Shown: in pieces, positions 1-8,209 of the stretch
How the letters are laid out: each line of letters begins with the position of its first letter
How positions within the stretch are numbered: position 1 is the stretch's first letter
NCBI GenBank assembly: GCA_009746045.1
Contig: RPFO01000078.1
Location: 231,382-295,381 of the forward strand
Direction: 5' to 3'
From: Mesostigma viride
Lineage: Eukaryota > Streptophyta > Mesostigmatophyceae > Mesostigmatales > Mesostigmataceae
Length of the DNA stretch: 64,000 nt
Program-made: the position numbers and the translations under genes
The notes under the pieces: model-generated
Seen by the model: the letters and a program-made list of their open reading frames with translations, nothing else
The model's database searches: none
What the model was told of the DNA's origin: nothing

Positions 1-716
1 AGCCATTCCTCCTGTCGCCGCAACCATTCTTCCGCCTCGCGCGTATCCTCTTCATCGTCGTCGTGTTCCCCTTCCGTCACCTCCACGTCTGGCCTCCCCA
101 CGTCGCGATCCTTCCGTGCTTGTCTGGACCCTCCGCCATCGGTAACGGACCCTTGTTGTTGTTCCCCCGTACCAGATGTGGAGTTTCTGGACCCTTCGTT
201 ACCGGTCACGGGCCCGTGTTGTTGACCGCCTCCACCGCCCTGTCCCTCTTCGGAGCCACCACCGCCTCCACCGCCCTGTCCCTCTTCGGAGCCACCACTG
301 CCTCCCCCGCCCTGTCCCTCTTCGGAGCCACCACCGCCTCCACCGCCATGTCCCTCTTCGGAGGTCCCTCTACCTAATGCGGCGGTCAATCCGGCGACTA
401 ACCCGGTGACTAACCCGGCGGCGCCCAAACCGGCCAGAGCGGGGTGTACGACCCTCATCGCGTCGGCCTCATCGATGTCATCCGCGGCGTCCGAAGATGC
501 GAGAGAGGGTGTCGAGGAGGCGGCGACCACCGGGTCTTCGCCCTCTTCTCTCTCCCCCTCGCCCCCCCTCGACACGCCCAGGCCCATCGACCGTCTCAAC
601 CATTTCCACAAGAGTAGAAGCTGGGGAAGATTGGAGCTATCCCCAAAGGGCGACAGTGACTCGTTTATCTTGTCAGTCACCAGCAACAGGAGCGCGTGTC
701 GTGCTTCGATGCTCAT
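1..716 (-). CDS. Partial Gly-rich, acidic putative membrane protein, frameshifted
   Basis: The minus strand opens with an ATG at 716 and runs off the left edge. I do not recognise the family. The first about 48 residues are in one frame; at a run of seven C (plus strand 562-568) the reading moves to a second frame that stays open to base 1. That second part has an acidic stretch, a hydrophobic Ala/Gly/Leu/Val segment near 395-460 that could span a membrane, four copies of a Gly-rich repeat with an SEEGQ core, and a charged D/E/R-rich tail. Composition and packing match the virus-like genes to its right. The homopolymer shift could be real decay or an assembly error. Confidence 0.5.
   Translation of the reverse strand, partial: MSIEARHALLLLVTDKINESLSPFGDSSNLPQLLLLWKWLRRSMGLGVSRGGEGEREEGEDPVVAASSTPSLASSDAADDIDEADAMRVVHPALAGLGAAGLVTGLVAGLTAALGRGTSEEGHGGGGGGGSEEGQGGGGSGGSEEGQGGGGGGGSEEGQGGGGGQQHGPVTGNEGSRNSTSGTGEQQQGSVTDGGGSRQARKDRDVGRPDVEVTEGEHDDDEEDTREAEEWLRRQEEW
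229..372 (-). repeat. 36-bp tandem repeat coding for SEEGQ/poly-Gly units
   Basis: Four units with a period of 36 bases; the core TGTCCCTCTTCGGAG on the plus strand recurs at about 241, 277, 313 and 349. On the minus strand each unit codes for a 12-residue module of SEEGQ or SEEGH plus glycines, in frame with the flanking protein. Confidence 0.85.
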
Positions 717-790
717 TTACATGTAGGAGGACAAAAGAATTGGATGGCCCGGGTTCTGTGCAAAGTTGTCCGGTCAGGTTTTGGACGACT

Positions 791-1713
791 TCAAGCGGCC
801 AACTTAATTCTGGCATCCCTGTTCCATGCCTGGTTCGACAGCATAAGGCGCTTGTTCTTGGCGGCGAACTCCGGTCCGCGGTACTCGCGCGCCTCCTCGT
901 AGTGACCCAGCTTCTTGAGACCCGGCGTCAGGGCCTCCACGATGTCCATGGCCACCCTCTCCGGGTCGCCCCCCTTCGACACCATGGACAGTGTCGCTGG
1001 TGGAAGAATTCGGTCAAGGAACACATCCCGTCCGTGAACGTGTCGCGGGTTGCCTGGCTCTTCTTCGTGAGCCCCTGGTCCCTCCTGTAGTCGGCGGTGT
1101 ACTCGTACCCCGTCGCCAGTTTGTTGGCGTTATTGTTAACGATGGCGTACAATCGAGCCGGGACGGGCTGGGAGCTGCTGTCCTTGATGGCGCGCATGTC
1201 CAGTTTCGTCTTCTCGCAGGCCTTGATGCGAGGGGCCTCTGTGACTTGCTGGCGGGGCAGAGGCGTGAACTCCTCGCCGGTCTTCTCGCGATACCTCTCG
1301 TGCAGGTCCTGGATGAGCCCCGGGTCCGCGTCCAGGTACTTCTCCAGCAGCACCGCCATGGAGTGGCGGAAGGTGGCGGCCTTCTTACCGGGCAAGAGCT
1401 GGATGATCTTGATGACACCTTGTCGGTCGGTGACGGGCGTGTCTCGCTGCCCTGGACCGGGGAATTTGAGGTGTACACAAACAGAGTAAACCTCTCGATG
1501 CTCCTCCCTTAACCGTGAAAAGGCGGTGTTGGCGTGAATGCCAGCATTTTTTGTGAGTGTACCATCCTCCTGGGTGAACAAAACATGTTTGATGACGTCG
1601 ATAACTGAAATCTTTCCATCCGGCGTCACGCGGATCTTGTTGGCAAAAGGATCCTGGTCGCCATCCGGAAGTGCATGGACAGGCTGTAAATACTGAACGA
1701 CAATTTGAGACAT
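791..1713 (-). CDS. BRO/KilA-like viral protein (copy 1), frameshifted near the C terminus
   Basis: The protein starts at ATG 1713 and is about 307 residues if one frameshift between about 965 and 1024 is allowed for; the C-terminal about 75 residues are in another frame ending at 791. It is a clear paralogue of the gene at 17244-18152. Shared blocks are DPFANKIRVTPDGKISVIDV, a GQRDTPVTDRQG core and an LLPG..AA.FR block. These resemble small DNA-binding-type domains of BRO or KilA proteins in large DNA viruses, but that assignment is by feel, not by search. A run of six C at the shift suggests a homopolymer indel. A fragment of a third copy lies directly upstream. Confidence 0.6.
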
Positions 1714-1774
1714 GTTAAGCAAGTGTTCTTATGAATTGATACACAGAAATTAGAATACTCAAAATAAACGCGAA

Positions 1775-1915
1775 GAGCTGGATGATCTTGATTACCCCTT
1801 GTCGATCCGTGACAGGTGTGTCTCGCCGCCTGGCTCAGGGAAATTTTCAGAGACCACGGGTGGTGGTCGCTTCCGAACGCATTTCTCGAGCCGTGAGAGG
1901 GATTCGGAAGCTTCC
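1775..1915 (-). pseudogene. Fragment of a third BRO/KilA-like copy
   Basis: The minus strand codes for RDTPVTDRQGVIKIIQL, nearly the same as copy 1, followed downstream by unrelated sequence; upstream, in another frame, are residues reminiscent of the SRL...FPG part of copy 1. There is no start and the frame is broken. It looks like a partial duplication left between copy 1 and the F-box-like gene. Confidence 0.6.
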
Positions 1916-1929
1916 TTGACAGTGAAAAT

Positions 1930-3027
1930 TCACATTGGTGGGGTGTTCACGATGTCGTTTTGATACAAGTCGGATGCTATGTGCTCGTCAATTCGGGGCC
2001 CTCCCGGCCATTCCATACCGGCCGCGCGACGGACATCCCTGCGGTCCGCGGCCAGGTCGTGCATGGCGTTGAACATGTCGCGCCGAGTTTGTTCGTCCAT
2101 CGCCCGCAGTCCTCGAGTCCTGTCAATGACGTATTCCGGGTTTCCGTTAAAGGTACTGTCTAAAGTGAATTCCTGTCCTACCCCTCTGCTAAGATATCCC
2201 CCTCGATCCCATACCCGCTGAACGTCGCCGCGAGGTGGTCGAAAACGATGCGCGGGCTCTCTGCTGTTGTCCCGAGCCTCCACCTCGGCGGGGATCATTG
2301 CGGATAGTTCAGCCCTGTGACGCTTTTCGTCGGCATCATCCCGTCGCTTTCTTAGCTCGTGCCATCGTAAAGCGCGGTCGCCCGTGTTCGACAGCGGCGG
2401 GTGTAACGGGTCCTCCCCTTGTTCGCCCAGGAAAAGGGACAAAGTAACGTCGGGGCGGGTGAGATGGTGGTTGCCTGGATTCGGGGGAGGTTCACCGAGC
2501 ACACGACTGACGCGGTTAGCATAGGCGTGCCGTTTGGCTATATCGCGTTTTGCGTCCCACGTTTTGTGGAGGGCTTGGTTGTACGCCCTTGCGCTTTGAC
2601 GCACGAGGGTTGTGGCGGCTTCAAAATCGTGTGGATCGACATAAATACCGGTCATTTCGGCGGCGTCCGCCCTGTTTTGAGCAACCCTCTCCTCTCTCAG
2701 CGCTCGTTCGAACCTCGCATCGGCCTGACGCGGGGCGGCGTCCACTACCGCCCCCGCAGAATCTCTGCTCATTAGCGACAATTGCTTCAGTTCTGCCTTT
2801 GACGGATTCCTTTTCATGATGTACTCGCCAAGGATCCTTCTCTGCAACCCGCCCGGCAAGGACGTCAGTGAGGCCTCCCCTTCATCCGTGCCCACACCGA
2901 GGGTTTGCATCCTTTCGTTAAGTGCCTCTATATCCACGCCTTCGCTCTCTGTTTTCATGGCCACTCTGTGTCTTTTGACCACCTTCCTTTTTTCTGCGGA
3001 GAGCCTCTTTTTCGTGTTTGCACCCAT
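1930..3027 (-). CDS. F-box-like protein, virus-like
   Basis: An uninterrupted 365-residue protein starting MGANTKKRLSAEKRK, a very basic N terminus. Residues about 54-95 read like an F-box (LTSLPGGLQRRILGEYI followed by a helix ending in SLMSRD). The rest is highly charged, rich in Arg, Asp and Glu, with probable helical stretches around residues 100-170. F-box proteins in large DNA viruses normally couple host SCF ubiquitin ligase to chosen targets; here only the F-box-like part supports that role, and the target region is unknown. It is divergent from the plus-strand gene at 3158, and the 130-bp gap is AT-rich and could hold both promoters. Confidence 0.5.
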   Translation of the reverse strand: MGANTKKRLSAEKRKVVKRHRVAMKTESEGVDIEALNERMQTLGVGTDEGEASLTSLPGGLQRRILGEYIMKRNPSKAELKQLSLMSRDSAGAVVDAAPRQADARFERALREERVAQNRADAAEMTGIYVDPHDFEAATTLVRQSARAYNQALHKTWDAKRDIAKRHAYANRVSRVLGEPPPNPGNHHLTRPDVTLSLFLGEQGEDPLHPPLSNTGDRALRWHELRKRRDDADEKRHRAELSAMIPAEVEARDNSREPAHRFRPPRGDVQRVWDRGGYLSRGVGQEFTLDSTFNGNPEYVIDRTRGLRAMDEQTRRDMFNAMHDLAADRRDVRRAAGMEWPGGPRIDEHIASDLYQNDIVNTPPM

Positions 3028-3157
3028 AGATTATCATCATAATAACAACCCAGATTATTAAAGTCTTGACAGACATTCCGCACCCCGAGCGCGTTCAGAG
3101 ACGGGTCGAAAAAAACTCACCCCCAGGTGTAATCCCACCCTACTACTAGAACCAACC

Positions 3158-4044
3158 ATGAAGGACTTCAGGCCCGCGGTCGGCGTTCCCGCCCTGCGTC
3201 TGGGAGTGGCGTCCTCGGGGGTCATACCCAAAAGGTACTACGGCGGACTAACGATCGCCAAGCTCCGAAAGATAGCCATCATGCAAGGGATCGTGCCCCT
3301 GCGGAACCTCACCAAGCGCCAGCTCGAGTGCTCCGTCTACGCCAATCAGTGCGCCATGCGGATCCAGCGGTGGGTCAGGCGCACCGTTCTCAGGAAGTGG
3401 AGGGCGCGCAAGTGTATAGCCCGGCGCCTGGCCCTCATCCCCCACAACAGAGAGGACCCCATCCTCATGGAGCCCCTGCCCCCCAAGGAGAGGGTATTCA
3501 AGTTCGTGCGGCCCAACCGCCAGGTCGTCGGGTTCGACGCCCTCAGCCTCGTGGACTACATCAACTCCTCCGGCAAGTTCGAGGACCCGGTCACCCGCAT
3601 CCCCTTCCACCCCGCGGACCTGTGGAGGCTGGACAAGCAAGTGCGCGACCTGGGATACCAGAGGCATTCCACGCTGCACCTCATGCAGCACCCAGAGCTC
3701 GTCAAGGCGATGAGGGAGCACGAGTCGCTCGTGTGCGGCCTCGAGCGGATCGCCACCGACGTCGTCGAGATGATGGTGGAAATCGGGGGGGAAGACGGGG
3801 AGGTCGTGTCGCCCGACATCATCAACATCGTCAACATGGACTACCTTCCGCAATGGCACGTGTACTTCGCCCACCTGGTCATACTCGACCACCACGCGGC
3901 CTCGGTCATGCTCGACGACCACAGGCAGAAGGTGGAGGCCGCCATCCGCGCGTGCGGGAATGGCAGGAGGGGAAGAGGCGCGTGCTGCAGTACGTGCTGA
4001 CCGCCCTGAGCCTCCACCGCGTATACCCGGCCCTCGCGTCGTGA
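3158..4044 (+). CDS. IQ-motif and U-box/RING-like viral protein, late frameshift
   Basis: ATG 3158 opens about 295 residues. Residues about 65-85 hold an IQ-like basic helix (MRIQRWVRRTVLRKWRARK). Residues about 97-150 read as a U-box-like fold: EDPILMEPL, then an aromatic strand, then YINSSGKFEDPVTRIPF, a pattern I associate with giant-virus proteins of unknown role. No zinc-binding cysteines are visible, which favours U-box over RING. Near 3955 the frame must shift to give a sensible C terminus ending at 4044; the unshifted frame ends at 4000 in a Gly/Arg/Cys-rich tail. The stop lies 4 bases from the end of the convergent fibre gene. Confidence 0.55.
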
Positions 4045-4048
4045 CCAG

Positions 4049-5098
4049 TTAAGCCGAGTAAGAGAAACCGTACCACCTGATGCGATAGGGGTTCAGGTCT
4101 GCGGGGTCGTTCTCGCCCGCCACGGTGCCAGCAGGCACCTCCAGCCCTATGAACCCGCTGTTTGTGCCCGCGACCGCCGTCTTGTCCAGCGTGAGGGTGT
4201 ACGTGGTGCCGCTCCCGTCCACCGGCGAGATGCCCGTCACGGGGACGCTCGCGGGCGCCTCTCCCAGTCTCAGGAACTTGGCCACGAACCCGCTATCCTG
4301 GAAGCCGGCGACCGAGCGGGTCCACGTGACCACCATCTTGAAGACGTTCTTGAGGCCGTTGCCCACGGGATCGACGGGCGCGCCGTTAGAGTCCTGAAAG
4401 GACAAGTACATCTGCAAAGGCTCCTGGAAAGTGTAGGATAGCGTGTTGTTGTGGGCGGCCGATGGTCTCTCGTTGGCATCCAGGGCCGCACCCTCCTCGA
4501 TGTAGACGTTCAACTGCCCCACAGGCACCATCAGGCGTGCCGGGCTGTAATTGAATTCCAAACGATAATTCCTGGCATCCAAAGCCGTAAAGGCGCCCTT
4601 TGAAGCAAACAGGCCATCCATGAGCGCTTGGTAGTCGTAGTCCCACTGCTTTGTGGGGTCGGGGTCCGCCACCCGGAACTTTATGGCGTCCGCAGTGAAC
4701 CCCGTCACGTCGCGCGGGAAGCTCACGTCCACCTTCAGAAGCATGTCCCAGGCGGTGTCCGGCTCCCGCCTGGATATGGTGATGGTCGGGTAGTACGGCG
4801 TCGGCTGCGTGAACCGCAGGTTCCACTGGGTGTCCGCGTTCGTGTTGTCCTCCCCCACCGTCGTCAGAGAGCCGGCCGGGAGGAAAAGCTTGATCATGCC
4901 CTCCTTCACGGTGGCGGGAATCGCGCCCCTGGCCATGAACAGGTCGTAGACGCTGGCCGTGACGGGCACGGCGGACTGAACAGTCAGCGGGATGTTCTCG
5001 GCGGTCACCTCGTCCGTGAACGTGGCTTGAAACAGCTGGGGCAAGACGCCCGATACGTCGCGGGAAAACGTGACGCGCACCGTGATCGTGTCGGTCAT
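4049..5098 (-). CDS. Ig-like repeat fibre/adhesin protein (short paralogue)
   Basis: A complete 349-residue protein with no frame breaks. It is built of about three beta-sandwich repeats. Each repeat has an opening strand of the type TFSRDVSGV, a middle VPVT...PV..SGTTYTLT strand, and a closing loop like LPAGSLTT or VPAGTVAGEN before an Asn. This is the look of bacterial/viral Ig-like adhesin domains. It aligns along its length with the N-terminal and middle parts of the next gene (5140-8178), but lacks that gene's LamG-like insert and C-terminal modules. No signal peptide or membrane span is seen, which fits a virion fibre assembled in the cell rather than a secreted protein. Function is inferred. 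Confidence 0.65.
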   Translation of the reverse strand: MTDTITVRVTFSRDVSGVLPQLFQATFTDEVTAENIPLTVQSAVPVTASVYDLFMARGAIPATVKEGMIKLFLPAGSLTTVGEDNTNADTQWNLRFTQPTPYYPTITISRREPDTAWDMLLKVDVSFPRDVTGFTADAIKFRVADPDPTKQWDYDYQALMDGLFASKGAFTALDARNYRLEFNYSPARLMVPVGQLNVYIEEGAALDANERPSAAHNNTLSYTFQEPLQMYLSFQDSNGAPVDPVGNGLKNVFKMVVTWTRSVAGFQDSGFVAKFLRLGEAPASVPVTGISPVDGSGTTYTLTLDKTAVAGTNSGFIGLEVPAGTVAGENDPADLNPYRIRWYGFSYSA

Positions 5099-5139
5099 TC
5101 TTACAACTTCTTACAACGTGGCGGGGATATTTTTTTGCT

Positions 5140-8100
5140 CTACAGGAGCGCGGCCCACTTGGTCATGAGGTAGGAGTGGACCTCGCTGACCTGTTCGTCC
5201 AAGAGAGCGCTGTTATAAAAGACGACCTCGCCATAATCGATATATCCGCGGTTGATGGGGGTCGAGAGGTTTCCATTTATAGTCACAAGGGCACTGGTGA
5301 CGTTGACGGTCGTCGAGGAGTTCGAGCCCATCAGAACGGCATTTTTCCAAATCTCTCTCTTTCCACGAAGTACTCTCTCTCCAATCACGTAGAAAGTGGT
5401 CCAGGGTTCGCCATTTGTAAATATAGGGATGGATGAAGGTCCCTCAAGCGGAAGGGTAGGCGATATTGTTCTATGAGAGGTGGCAACTCCTGTGGATGTG
5501 CCGTCTCTTCCCACCCACATCACACGATGATTGGTCCGAAACGCACCTTTTTTGGCTACGTAGAAAAGAGTGAATTCCATAACCGTAAAACGCTTGACAT
5601 CCAATACCAGACTATTTGCGTCGGTAAATGACGCAAATCCAGGCGTACCAATAACAACCGAGGGTCTCCACGAATCGGATGGAGCCGAAAACGTGCTTCG
5701 TTCCGGGGACTTGCTGACAACGCGACGTATCGGATTGGCGTTGCCCGATGCATCAGTAGTTTCTGCGACATCCTGATACAGCGTGGTCGTGTCAGAAAAG
5801 TCCACCCAGGCGTCGGGGATGGCATTGTCTACAAGGGAATTCCATTTTGCCATTAAGAGAGTGTTAACGTTTTGTATCTGATCATCGGAGAGTGCTCTAT
5901 TGAAGTATATGATCTCCCCATAGTCGCAATACCCCTCCCTCGGAGTGGAAGATTCCAGTCCAAAGCTGTTTATATACACTTGCGCGGTAGACGAAACCTT
6001 CACGCTCCCGCTTGTATCCACCTCGAGTAACGTTCCATCTCTCCACACGGTCTTTGCACTTCCCTGAAACCTTTCGGATATCAAATAAAACTTTGACCAC
6101 GGGCCGCCGGAACGGAAAATGCCCAGAGGGGCGTTAGTGAGTCCAGACTTGAATGAAGCATTTAATATGGAATCTGCCAAGTGGTTTATATAAGACTCGT
6201 CAAGAACGCTGCTACCGACCCAGAAGAGACGCTGGTAGGGCTTGAACCCTCCTTTCTTTGCGACATAGAAAAGAGTATACTCCCCGGCGGCAATACTTTC
6301 AGTCATAACCATCTTATTTAAGTCCGTAAATGAAGCATAAACACCTTGTAGGCCATACGTGAGCACTCGGAGACGAGGTTTGTAAGAAGAAGACGCGACA
6401 AACCGATATTGAGTGAGTGTTTTGCTCTTGACGGTCACGATCTGCTGTCCGTCTGCTGTCACCGGGACGGACCCCTCATCATCTTGGTAAAGCGTTCCCA
6501 GGTCCGAGAAATCGACCCATATATGGGGGTCAAGGAATGGAGATTCCACATTCACAAACAAATGGTATCGGACTAAATACGCGTTAGACACGGTGGGGGC
6601 CACTGCGTCAAACACGGTCTCTTTGTAAACCTCTAGGCCAATGAACCCGTCGTCCCCCCCCACCTCTGTCTTGTCGACAAGTAGCGTGTATGTCGCCCCA
6701 GACGACGAAGCGGGCGTCACCTTTGTGACCGGCACCGTGACGGGTTCGACGCCGGCTCGGACGTACTTCACCTGGAAACCGCTCGTCTGGAAGTCGCTCA
6801 CGGCTCTATTCCAAGTCACCACCATCTGAAACCAGTTCTGCAGCCCATTGCCCGTCGGATCCAGCGCCCGTCCCACCACGTCCTGGAACGATAGCGAAAA
6901 CCGAAGCGGCTCAGGGTACTCGATCGTGGTGTTGTTCGCGGAACTCGCCTTGTCGTTTGCGTCCGTCGCCGCGCCCTCTTCCACGGCCACGTTCAGCGAG
7001 CCCTTCGGCACCTCCGTCGTGTCCAGGTCGAACTCCAGGCAGAACTCTCTGGCCTTTCTCTGCGAGTACGTCTCCCGCCAGCCGTACACCAGCGTGTTCG
7101 AGTCCGAGACGGCCGTCCCCGCGATCACCCGCGCGTCCGTGTACCATATCGACCACCCCGCGACGCCCTGAGACAGTCGCAGCTGTCCGTATCCCATATA
7201 ACTGTCGTTGGACGAGCCGATCAGCGCACCGTCCTTGTACACCTTGAAGGCGGACCCCTCGTTCGTTACGGCAAGGTGAAAGGGCGCAGAGTCGACCGTC
7301 GCGGTCGTCGTGAAGGCGTTGTTGCCGTCATAGAAACGCAAGTGGCCGTCGTTCGTCACCTTCACGTCCGCGTACCCGTACTCTATCAGGTCCTTGTCCC
7401 CCCCGGTGGAAGTGGACAGGTCCTGCTGGGGGATCACGAGCACCGACAGCGTGAATGTGCCGTACGGGAGGCCGCTCGTCACCGGGCTCGCCCCCTCGCC
7501 CACCTTTATGACACCGTCCGCCACCACCAAAGGGTCCCCGCCTCCCGTGAAGGACTTTGCGGGCGTCCCCACGGTGCTCTCCGCGGACTCGGTGAACTCC
7601 CAGCGGTACGTGTCCGCCCCGCTGGAGAGCATGGACAGCGGCACCAGCGAGTCGCCCAGGGGGCCCGCGAACACCCCGGTGAACAGCCCCCTCGTCAGGC
7701 ACGGGCATTCGTCCCCCAGCTCGAACTTCCACCCCTTGGCGGATTCCGGGGCCTGCTGTCGGATCTTGATGCTGTCGGACGCGAATCCCGTGACGTCGCG
7801 CGGGAATGTGATGTCCGCTTTCATGTACTTCACCGCGCCCTGGTCCGGCGCGCGGGTGGACACCTGGATGGACGGCTGGTAGGGCGTCGCTTGGAGGAAG
7901 TCCACCGTCACCCATGTGTCCGCGTTCGTGTCTCCTGCGGCGTCGAGGACACCTGCGGGGAGGTACAGTGTGATTGTACCGGCCGCGACGGTCGCGCTCA
8001 CGCCGCTCTTGTCGATCGTTATGTCGTAGACGCTCGCGGAGACCGGAGCGATGCTCACAACGGGCAAATGCGCGATGTAAGATGTGGTCCTGCTTGTCAA

Positions 8101-8178
8101 GGTCGCTCGAAACAGGTCGGCAGTCACGCCTGATACGTCTCGTGAAAGCGTCACGCGTATGGTAAGAGTGTTGGACAT
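5140..8178 (-). CDS. Large Ig-like plus LamG-like fibre/adhesin protein
   Basis: A 1012-residue intact protein. The N-terminal about 220 residues repeat the Ig-like pattern of its neighbour (SRDVSGV, LPAGVLDAAGDTNAD, FPRDVTGF). About residues 220-360 insert a jelly-roll/LamG-like domain (FTLSVLVIPQ, FKVYKDGALIGSSN). Ig-like repeats then resume to about residue 540. The C-terminal half has two copies of another module that begins AWVDFSD or IWVDFSD..TLYQD and ends with GEI(I/V)(Y/F)(F/Y)N.AL.D.Q, the usual end of LamG-like folds in viral and phage fibres. The likely role is host-surface or glycan binding by a virion appendage. It lies head to tail with the short paralogue, separated by about 40 bases. 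Confidence 0.7.
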   Translation of the reverse strand: MSNTLTIRVTLSRDVSGVTADLFRATLTSRTTSYIAHLPVVSIAPVSASVYDITIDKSGVSATVAAGTITLYLPAGVLDAAGDTNADTWVTVDFLQATPYQPSIQVSTRAPDQGAVKYMKADITFPRDVTGFASDSIKIRQQAPESAKGWKFELGDECPCLTRGLFTGVFAGPLGDSLVPLSMLSSGADTYRWEFTESAESTVGTPAKSFTGGGDPLVVADGVIKVGEGASPVTSGLPYGTFTLSVLVIPQQDLSTSTGGDKDLIEYGYADVKVTNDGHLRFYDGNNAFTTTATVDSAPFHLAVTNEGSAFKVYKDGALIGSSNDSYMGYGQLRLSQGVAGWSIWYTDARVIAGTAVSDSNTLVYGWRETYSQRKAREFCLEFDLDTTEVPKGSLNVAVEEGAATDANDKASSANNTTIEYPEPLRFSLSFQDVVGRALDPTGNGLQNWFQMVVTWNRAVSDFQTSGFQVKYVRAGVEPVTVPVTKVTPASSSGATYTLLVDKTEVGGDDGFIGLEVYKETVFDAVAPTVSNAYLVRYHLFVNVESPFLDPHIWVDFSDLGTLYQDDEGSVPVTADGQQIVTVKSKTLTQYRFVASSSYKPRLRVLTYGLQGVYASFTDLNKMVMTESIAAGEYTLFYVAKKGGFKPYQRLFWVGSSVLDESYINHLADSILNASFKSGLTNAPLGIFRSGGPWSKFYLISERFQGSAKTVWRDGTLLEVDTSGSVKVSSTAQVYINSFGLESSTPREGYCDYGEIIYFNRALSDDQIQNVNTLLMAKWNSLVDNAIPDAWVDFSDTTTLYQDVAETTDASGNANPIRRVVSKSPERSTFSAPSDSWRPSVVIGTPGFASFTDANSLVLDVKRFTVMEFTLFYVAKKGAFRTNHRVMWVGRDGTSTGVATSHRTISPTLPLEGPSSIPIFTNGEPWTTFYVIGERVLRGKREIWKNAVLMGSNSSTTVNVTSALVTINGNLSTPINRGYIDYGEVVFYNSALLDEQVSEVHSYLMTKWAALL

Positions 8179-8209
8179 GGTACAGATGCCTCCTGTATAG
8201 GTAAGATGT

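Noticed and set aside
7276-8133. Plus-strand 285-residue open frame opposite the fibre gene
   Set aside because: Arg/Val/His-rich shadow frame with no motif; the minus strand encodes a well-formed Ig-like protein.
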